A stretch of 29,548 bases of DNA, taken from contig CAKQHC010000007.1 of assembly GCA_934234005.1 (NCBI GenBank), positions 1 through 29,548 on the forward strand, in the 5' to 3' direction. This stretch comes from an uncultured Methanomassiliicoccales archaeon. Lineage in GTDB: Archaea > Thermoplasmatota > Thermoplasmata > Methanomassiliicoccales > Methanomethylophilaceae. The position numbers and the translations under genes are program-made. The notes beneath the pieces were generated by a model. That model ran no database searches. It was not told where the DNA came from and worked only from the letters and a program-made list of their open reading frames with translations. Positions within the stretch are counted from its first letter, which is position 1. Every line of letters begins with the position of its first letter. This document shows positions 1-8,500 of this stretch, piece after piece.

Positions 1-1872
<1,872 letters not shown>

Positions 1873-1880
1873 TTACACGC

Positions 1881-1896
1881 ACGCGCGCAAGCGCGT
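1881..1896. repeat. GC-rich inverted repeat upstream of the gyrB TATA box
   Basis: ACGCGC, then GCAA, then GCGCGT: a perfect 6-bp stem around a 4-nt loop, in otherwise AT-rich DNA. It lies just upstream of the gyrB TATA box, next to the BRE position. It could be an operator or a chance palindrome. The rest of the 1829-2056 gap shows no other structured element and no recognisable TPP riboswitch. Confidence 0.4.
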
Positions 1897-2020
1897 AAAT
1901 TAAGAGAAAAAAAGACAAAGTCCGATACCTGATGTCCAAATAAAACTAAGACTTCAAATGAATAAAATAACGAAATGACCCCTGATTTCCCTGTGCCGTA
2001 TGACAAGGGCCGTACGCGAC

Positions 2021-2030
2021 CTTAATAATC
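2021..2030 (+). promoter_or_regulatory. Possible TATA box of thiC
   Basis: CTTAATAATC, centred about 31 nt before the ATG at 2057. A rival AT-rich box (AATAAAATAA, 1961-1970) would serve the upstream ATG at 2000. The sequence does not decide between them. Confidence 0.35.
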
Positions 2031-2056
2031 TATCCGTAAATATGCATCCGATTCCA

Positions 2057-3334
2057 ATGAGCACCATAATGGATCAGGCCCGCAGAGGCGAAATAACACC
2101 TCTGATGAAAAAAATCGCCGAAAAAGAAAGAGTGAGCGAAGAATTCATCAAAAACGGAATTGCATCAGGTCGCATTTGCGCCCCGCACAATCCTGTACAT
2201 GATGCGGAACCCGCAGCCATAGGTGAGGGACTTTCCGTTAAGATTAACGTCAATCTCGGAACGTCCAGAGATATTGTAGATCTTGATGCGGAACTCGAGA
2301 AACTGAAAGTTGCGCTGAAATACAAAGCGGATGCCGTTATGGACCTCAGTACCGGAGGAGACATCGATGCAATAAGGGCCAGACTCCTGAAGGAATGCCC
2401 TGTGATGATGGGTTCCGTTCCCATTTATCAGGTCGGATTAACCGCTGCCAGAAACAAAGTGCTCGTAGACATGACCGAAGACGATATCTTCAACGGTATT
2501 GAAAAGCAGGCCAAAGACGGTATGGACTTTATGACCGTGCACTGCGGCATCACGCGGGAATCGGTTGCGTGGCTTAAAAAATCGGGCAGAACAATGGATG
2601 TTGTTTCGCGCGGAGGATCTATGCTGACTGCATGGATACTGCATAACGATGAAGAAAACCCCCTGTATCGCAACTTCGACTACCTTCTGGAAATGGCAAG
2701 AAAATACGAATTCACGCTGTCTTTGGGCGACGGATTCAGGCCCGGATGCATAGACGATGCTTCGGATCAGGCTCAGATTTCGGAATTGATGACTCTCGGC
2801 CACCTCGTAACAAGAGCAAGAGACGCAGGAGTACAGAGTATGGTCGAAGGTCCCGGACACGTGCCTCTCGCACAGGTACCCATGAACATGCAACTCCAAA
2901 AAAGACTCTGCCATAATGCACCGTTCTATGTTCTCGGACCGCTTGTAACAGACATTGCTCCCGGATACGACCACATAGTCGGCGCAATCGGCGGAACCAT
3001 CGCCGCACAGAACGGTGCCGATTTCCTGTGCTATCTCACTCCCGCAGAACATCTCAGTCTGCCGGACGTGGATGATGTCAGAGAAGGTGTCATCGCATCC
3101 AAGATTGCCGCGCATGTAGGGGATCTTTACAGAGGAATTGACACGGAACGCGATTCGATTATGGCTAAAGCCAGGAAAAAACTCGATTGGAATACAATGT
3201 TTGATGTGTGCATAGATCCTGACAAGGCGCGCAGATACAGATGCCGCGGATGCACGGCGGAAGACGAAGGATGTTCCATGTGCGGAGACGTGTGTGCGAT
3301 TAAAATCGTAAACACATACATGAAAAAGGAATGA
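2057..3334 (+). CDS. thiC: Phosphomethylpyrimidine synthase ThiC
   Basis: Radical-SAM enzyme that converts aminoimidazole ribotide into hydroxymethylpyrimidine phosphate in thiamine synthesis. Family hallmarks are MDLSTGGD, GSVPIYQ, TVHCGI, LSLGDGFRPGC, VEGPGHVPL and ITPAEH-like LTPAEHLSLP. The C-terminal cluster cysteines are C406, C409 and C413 (from this start). The frame is open from an ATG at 2000, but archaeal ThiC proteins usually begin at the segment MSTIMDQARRG, so ATG 2057 is preferred, giving 425 aa, the usual size. Neither start has a Shine-Dalgarno. The cluster spacing is CX2CX3C rather than the CX2CX4C of bacterial ThiC, and an extra CRGC lies seven residues upstream. The gene stands alone; no other thi gene is adjacent. 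It is divergent from gyrB. Confidence 0.95.
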   Translation: MSTIMDQARRGEITPLMKKIAEKERVSEEFIKNGIASGRICAPHNPVHDAEPAAIGEGLSVKINVNLGTSRDIVDLDAELEKLKVALKYKADAVMDLSTGGDIDAIRARLLKECPVMMGSVPIYQVGLTAARNKVLVDMTEDDIFNGIEKQAKDGMDFMTVHCGITRESVAWLKKSGRTMDVVSRGGSMLTAWILHNDEENPLYRNFDYLLEMARKYEFTLSLGDGFRPGCIDDASDQAQISELMTLGHLVTRARDAGVQSMVEGPGHVPLAQVPMNMQLQKRLCHNAPFYVLGPLVTDIAPGYDHIVGAIGGTIAAQNGADFLCYLTPAEHLSLPDVDDVREGVIASKIAAHVGDLYRGIDTERDSIMAKARKKLDWNTMFDVCIDPDKARRYRCRGCTAEDEGCSMCGDVCAIKIVNTYMKKE

Positions 3335-3339
3335 ACCCA

Positions 3340-3366
3340 ATCGGTTGTGCACAGCGCACAACCGAT
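3340..3366. terminator. Hairpin between convergent thiC and tRNA-Thr
   Basis: Perfect 11-bp stem (ATCGGTTGTGC with its complement) around a 5-nt loop, beginning 5 nt after the thiC stop. On the plus strand it is followed by ACAATTTCATAAAA. For the tRNA on the minus strand, a TTTTATG run lies between the tRNA and the hairpin. It probably separates the two convergent units. Confidence 0.55.
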
Positions 3367-3381
3367 ACAATTTCATAAAAG

Positions 3382-3456
3382 TGGAGCCACTGGAGGGGAT
3401 CGAACCCCCGGCCTACGGTTTACGAAACCGCCGCTATACCCCTAAGCCACAGTGGC
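3382..3456 (-). tRNA. tRNA-Thr (anticodon CGT)
   Basis: Cloverleaf read on the minus strand. The acceptor stem is GCCACTG with CAGTGGC; the D arm is GCTTAGGGGTATAGC. The anticodon stem-loop has loop TTCGTAA, giving anticodon CGT (3422-3424) for ACG codons. The T arm is CCGGGGGTTCGATCCCC. Discriminator is U, as in archaeal threonine tRNAs, and the CCA end (3384-3382) is encoded. There is no intron. The closing pair of the anticodon stem is G-U. Confidence 0.96.
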
Positions 3457-3477
3457 ATCGTTGTGGGCATGCACCAC

Positions 3478-3488
3478 CTTAATTAAAA
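3478..3488 (-). promoter_or_regulatory. TATA box of tRNA-Thr
   Basis: The minus strand reads TTTTAATTAAG, about 25 nt upstream of the mature 5' end, in keeping with archaeal tRNA promoters. A GCATGC lies between box and gene. Confidence 0.55.
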
Positions 3489-3506
3489 GATTATCGGGCA
3501 CCGCAA

Positions 3507-4316
3507 TCAACGACGATATTTTGGAAACATATCTCTGAAAACAACGGCATCTTTTTCGATAAGGGGGGATTCACATATGAAATTGCAATCTTGTTTGGTA
3601 TCGGCCAACAAATCTGCCAACATCTGTAAATCGGGTTCTTTGGTTTCCAAAGGAAGGTGCGAAATCTCTCCTTTGTCACCGTATTTTATACAACTGATAT
3701 GAAAATGTGCTGTTTCGCCACATAATTGGAAAAATTGATCGATGAGATTCTTCATATCGTCTTTTGTCTTAAGACACCCTCTTCCGCGGGCATGAACATG
3801 CGCCACATCCAATACTGGTCTGACGCCGTCAACCCTGTCCATCACTTTGCCGATTTCGTCCAATGTTCCGAACTGACCCGTCTTTCCCATCGTCTCCACA
3901 CCGAGAATGACGTCTTTTACCCCCTGATCGTCCAGAATATCTTTGCATTTGCTGAGTCCTGCCACAACATTGTCCAATGCAGTTTCGGGATGTTTTCCAT
4001 ACGAGGCAGCGTGAATCACAATGAGGTATGCCCCCAGATTATGTGCGGCAACCGCTGTATCCGTAACCCAAGAGATACTTTTTTCACGCGTTTCCATAGT
4101 ATCAGAATTGAAACTAATAAAATACGGTGCATGACAACTGAGCCTGATATCCAACTCCTTGGCTTTTTTACCGATTTCCTGCGCTCTTTCCAGTTTGATG
4201 CGGGCTCCGCGGACGAATTCCACTTCCAATGCATCCAATCCCAAATTATGCGTGTATTCCAATGAACCTTCCGGGGTTTTTCCGGCTGAAGGATATCCTG
4301 CGGGTCCGAATCTCAT
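3507..4316 (-). CDS. Endonuclease IV-like TIM-barrel protein (probable AP endonuclease)
   Basis: 269 aa, a xylose isomerase-like TIM barrel of the AP endonuclease 2 (Nfo) type. Metal-ligand motifs in order: HAPYFIS near residue 62, VIHAA near 100, GVETMGK near 142, LDVAHVHARG near 170, HFHIS near 203 and a C-terminal CESP glutamate near 250. Family knowledge: endonuclease IV cuts the backbone 5' of abasic sites using a trinuclear zinc centre. It is divergent from an 8-oxoguanine glycosylase, the enzyme that creates abasic sites, which supports a base-excision-repair role. Start ATG 4316 is 25 nt from the centre of a TATA-like box, so the mRNA is probably leaderless. A sugar isomerase activity cannot be excluded from sequence alone. 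Confidence 0.85.
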   Translation of the reverse strand: MRFGPAGYPSAGKTPEGSLEYTHNLGLDALEVEFVRGARIKLERAQEIGKKAKELDIRLSCHAPYFISFNSDTMETREKSISWVTDTAVAAHNLGAYLIVIHAASYGKHPETALDNVVAGLSKCKDILDDQGVKDVILGVETMGKTGQFGTLDEIGKVMDRVDGVRPVLDVAHVHARGRGCLKTKDDMKNLIDQFFQLCGETAHFHISCIKYGDKGEISHLPLETKEPDLQMLADLLADTKQDCNFICESPLIEKDAVVFRDMFPKYRR

Positions 4317-4337
4317 ACTGCAGAGTAATACAACAAT

Positions 4338-4344
4338 CTATTAG
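4338..4344. promoter_or_regulatory. Shared TATA-like box for the divergent repair pair
   Basis: CTATTAG on the plus strand, CTAATAG on the minus. Its centre (4341) is 25 nt from the minus-strand ATG at 4316 and 25 nt from the plus-strand ATG at 4366, so one element could fire two leaderless transcripts. Confidence 0.5.
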
Positions 4345-4365
4345 GCATTGACGAATGTACCGATT

Positions 4366-5166
4366 ATGCGTATCAAATTGGATGTTTCGCTGGACCCGAC
4401 GCTTGGTTGCGGACAGGCACACCGTTGGAAAAAAGAAAACGGATCTTGGACCGGAGTTCTGGGAAACGAAGTGATACGTATGAAAGAAACGGACGGATTT
4501 ATCGAGATTGACGGATGCTGTTCCGAATCAAAGATCCTCTCTTATCTCAGATCGGACGATGATCTTAACGAAATTGTATCGTATATTGCCTCCAAAGACC
4601 CTTATGTGGCAAGTCTGTCCGACCATTGCCCGGGGCTCCGTATCCTGAGACAACCGCAATGGGAATGTCTCGCAACATACCTGCTTGCAACAAACGCCAA
4701 TGTGAAGAGAATCGGTGCAATGGTCGAATCCGTATGCAGAACATTCGGAAAAGAAATAGCGCCCGGAAGATACACATTTCCGAATCCGAAAGAAATTCTG
4801 GACTGCCGCGACAGAATCTGCGAATGCAGACTCGGATTCAGACAGGACCGCTTTGTTGCCCTTGCGGAAAACGTCGAATCAGGAAATATCGATCTCGAAG
4901 CGATAGCTGAACTTGATTATCGCAAAACAGTAGAATGTCTGCAGAAAATCAACGGCGTAGGACCGAAAGTAGCAGAGTGCGTAGCACTGTTTGCATTCGA
5001 TCATCTGGAAGCGTTTCCGATAGACACCAGAATCGCTCAGATAATGGAAAAGAGATTCGGTGTAACCGGCAATTACAAGACCGTCTCGGGATTTGGGATG
5101 AATCTTTTCGGAAAATATGCAGGATATGCCCAGGAATACCTGTATCACAGCGACTACATAGTGTAA
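4366..5166 (+). CDS. ogg: 8-oxoguanine DNA glycosylase, OGG1 type
   Basis: Base-excision repair glycosylase/AP lyase of the HhH-GPD superfamily. The N-terminal part resembles the OGG_N domain of eukaryotic OGG1 (LDPTLGCGQAHRW, like the SGQSFRW region). The helix-hairpin-helix is INGVGPKVAECV at 195-206 with the Schiff-base lysine K201, and the catalytic aspartate is D220 in EAFPIDTRI. From ATG 4366 it is 266 aa. The frame also opens at a TTG at 4348, but ATG 4366 lies 25 nt from the shared TATA-like box and directly precedes the conserved domain. It is divergent from the endonuclease IV-like gene. Its stop codon abuts that of the convergent HTH gene with no base between. Confidence 0.93.
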   Translation: MRIKLDVSLDPTLGCGQAHRWKKENGSWTGVLGNEVIRMKETDGFIEIDGCCSESKILSYLRSDDDLNEIVSYIASKDPYVASLSDHCPGLRILRQPQWECLATYLLATNANVKRIGAMVESVCRTFGKEIAPGRYTFPNPKEILDCRDRICECRLGFRQDRFVALAENVESGNIDLEAIAELDYRKTVECLQKINGVGPKVAECVALFAFDHLEAFPIDTRIAQIMEKRFGVTGNYKTVSGFGMNLFGKYAGYAQEYLYHSDYIV

Positions 5167-5535
5167 TTAGTCGTCAGGCTCTGTGCATTTAGGCATAAAA
5201 CCCGTCTGATCCCTGTACACCTCTGCAAGAAGTCCGGAACGCTTCACATATTCGCACAAACAGCATAATTCTGAAAACACATCGCCGTCGGAGAATATGA
5301 TTTCGGCCGATTTTCTCAGTTCGTCCATTAAACCCCCGTATTGAGGGTAAACGGAACAATCTATCGAACTTCCGCGTTTTGAACGAAGATACTGTGATAC
5401 TGCGGCATCGGTAATGTCCAAACGGCGGGCCACGGTAGACTGCGGTAAACCGTACTCTTTCACTAGAATAACCGATAACTCCTTACGGATCATGGGCAAA
5501 ATATCTTTCACCACTACTTCGCACGGTATTTTCAT
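5167..5535 (-). CDS. Archaeal HTH transcriptional regulator
   Basis: 122 aa. It begins with the sequence typical of a family of small archaeal regulators (COG2522-like), MKIPCEVVVKDILP, followed by a clear XRE-type helix-turn-helix (STVARRLDITDAAVSQYL, about residues 33-50). The C-terminal half is helical with clustered cysteines (CCLC near 95 and a late PKC), which could bind metal. No effector domain such as ThiN follows. The frame extends up to 5586, into lhr. ATG 5535 is 26 nt from a TATA-like box at 5557-5565. A GTG at 5541 preceded by GAGGG is an alternative if the gene is read from lhr mRNA. Its targets are unknown. Confidence 0.8.
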   Translation of the reverse strand: MKIPCEVVVKDILPMIRKELSVILVKEYGLPQSTVARRLDITDAAVSQYLRSKRGSSIDCSVYPQYGGLMDELRKSAEIIFSDGDVFSELCCLCEYVKRSGLLAEVYRDQTGFMPKCTEPDD

Positions 5536-5556
5536 CGGCACAAATAAACCCTCTAT

Positions 5557-5565
5557 CCTATAAAG
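5557..5565 (-). promoter_or_regulatory. TATA box of the HTH regulator
   Basis: The minus strand reads CTTTATAGG in the gap after the lhr stop. Its centre is 26 nt from ATG 5535, suggesting a leaderless transcript in addition to read-through from lhr. Confidence 0.4.
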
Positions 5566-5575
5566 AGTATAGGTC

Positions 5576-8500
5576 TTAAATTCCAAGATTCAACTTATTG
5601 GACAGGGACAGAATATCCCAATCGTCATCGTCTTTATGCTCCTGCACCGGAACAGACACTCCTGAGAACTGTGCGGCTTCTATTATTGCACGCATTGCCT
5701 CTTCCGAACCTTTAAAATCTTCCACCTTGGCTCCCGAAGTACACACTTTTCCTTTAAATGAACCGATTATCTTCGTTCCGCTGAAAACTACACTCATAGT
5801 AGCTCCAACCTCTTGTTTTATCATATCTCTGAAATAAATGTGCAAATTATCCTGAGAATTCAGAACAAATGTCTCTGCAAACACGGAAGGTTTCTTGCCG
5901 ACATCTTCCGAGAGCATCCACATAAGCGTAGGATCGCCCCCGACGAAATATCCTTTTGTCACGGTGCCGTCATCTTCCAGTCTGCGCAGCACTTTCCTTG
6001 TGAGCGCCATGCGGGCATTGAGGAATGATGCCAAACCGTCTGCGGAGAAAATTCCGAATGATTTGAAATGCAACCTTGCAACCGCTTCCAAACCGTCCAG
6101 TATGTCCCCGGCATTGCTAGTTACCAAATTAATCATTGAATTCTCGTCCGTGTATACGGCAGATGCTTTGTTCAATTCGGATAACGAATCGGACACCCTT
6201 TCTGGTGAATACGGAGACGCTTCAAGAATGCTCTTTTTTGAAACAGGCTGGTGAGCCGAAACAAACGAAATGACGCTGGATGCCACTTCATCGGGAACAT
6301 ACTCCTTCGATTCTCTGAACAGATGTGCATAAGGGCGTATGGTGTAGCCCTGATAATCAGGAGTTAAGGTCATTTTAATCAGATTGCCTCTCTCCATCTG
6401 TTTTTTCATGTCCACTCTGTCGGCTATACGAATGAGAGCTTCCTGATCTCCGCGCATATATCCGCGGTCCGTTATAGCATCGTCAAACGTCTTGTATTTG
6501 GAAGCTTTGGAAATATGCTGCTTGGAAAACACATACGAGATCAACTGTTCCTGTTCCATCGTCCATGAAGTCGTTACTCCTTTGGCATAAAATCCGTTGA
6601 CCTTTATGTATCCGTGAGACGTCAGACACTTCGCCGTTTCATCATCCAGGGCTTCTGCATCGGTGCCGAGAATTTCACGTATGCGTATGACATCAATGCC
6701 TTTCTGACGGTAAAATCCCATCATGAAATCCAAAGCATCCAATGCCTCGTGCAACATGTCGGGGGAATCGAGATCGAACTGACGGATTTCTATACATCCG
6801 GACATTTCCCACATTTCCACGGCACCGACAAGAACGTTTCCGCGGATCAGGGGAAACATAAGTCTGTCTCCGTAACGGGCATTGAATTCAGACCATCTGG
6901 AAGCAATGTTCGGATCGGAAATCGTACACAGCCTTATCGGAAACTCGGTACGCGGAACATTCTCGAGATTCGGAATTTCGTCGGCCATTATCAGCATAGG
7001 GGTCTGACCTTCACCCACGGATATGGTCGAAGCCCCCAATTTTCCCGACACGGATTCGATTTCGTCTATCGGCATGCCGACAAGATAATGCAACGCATTG
7101 GCCGGAATGGGCCCGTATGCGCGGATCGAACGCATAAGAAGATTCTCCTGTGCATTGTCTGAAACTTCTGAAGGGCAGTAAGGCGCATATCTATTCTCCG
7201 TCCCCCAGTCCTCTTTCTCGTCGAACGAGCGAACCAACAGCAACGAACGGTCCAGGCGGGAGATTGATTCCTTCAAACGGGTCTTCTCCATACCCGTCAC
7301 GCGAATCAAATCCCTCAATGTTGCCGAACCCATCGAAGAGATTGTTTCCAAAAGTTTTCTGTCCTCTTCCGTGACATCTTCGTGCCTCATGACGGCATAA
7401 CGGCTGCCGTCTTCCTTCAAAACGTAACGCACCTTGCCGCGCATAAACCGGCCCAATAACAATTCTCCGGATTCTCTCATGGAATACCATTGTTCCAAAG
7501 AAAAATTGTCAATCCTGTTGTATGCATCCAATTCCCATCCTGCAGTACAATGGAATTCGAAATACGAACGGATATCTGGAAAGTGCTGTCCTTTGGTCAG
7601 TCTGTAACGCTCTACAGTGTCGTAATCATATATGTTGGATTTTCCGGAACGGAGCCTCATGTGATCTATTTTCAGCATATATTGATCGTTTTCCGCAATC
7701 AGGAAACGGCCTTTGGACACTTCTTCCGAAGATACCAAAGACTCCAAAGATTCTCTTGCGTCATCATCGGCAAGAGACAGGGAATATGCGACTTCCTGAA
7801 CGGTTGCCGGTGCGTACGCATTCAGATAGCGCAGTATGATACGGTCGATTGATTCACGGCGGTCTTCTTTTTTGTATTCTGCGCGGGAAAACAGCCATTT
7901 CGACGGCCCGGCAATATCGGTACGCGAAACAAGATACATCGATTCCAATTTTCTTACCGCTCTGAATACCATATCGTCGCTGAATTCCAAAGAGGATGCT
8001 ATGTCCGAGAGTGCCGTATTCCTGTCTATTTTGTCAAAAACGGCTTTTTCTGTTTCGGAAAGCGAGCGTTCGCGACGTGTGGCAGCAGCATAATACGGAA
8101 TTTCCGAAGCCACCATAATATGCGACTCGTCAAGGAAAACCGAACCGATTACGTTGTCTCTGAGCAGTTCGCGTATCCATCCGTCAACTGTTTTACGGTC
8201 TTCGTCTGTATATGTGTAGATATTACGTCCGCGCTCCCTTAAAGCCTGAAGAGGCCCCGTCTGCATGAGCAGTTTGGGTATATCTTCCTTCGATGATATG
8301 CGGTCGATTTTGGAAGCAAAATACGGAACAATCTGATCTTCGGTAAATTCGAAATCCTCGATATTGTCTCCCAGCGCACGGTACAGAACCTTACGGTGAA
8401 GCTCCCTGAGCAAGGCCGAACGGTCTTCCATCAAAACAATATCCGAAAATCCGGAAAGGATAGCACAGTGTGCGAACGGAGACGGAGTACCCGTAAACGG

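Noticed and set aside
2438..3376. 312-codon open frame on the minus strand
   Set aside because: Fully antisense to thiC; no recognisable domain, and thiC is certain.
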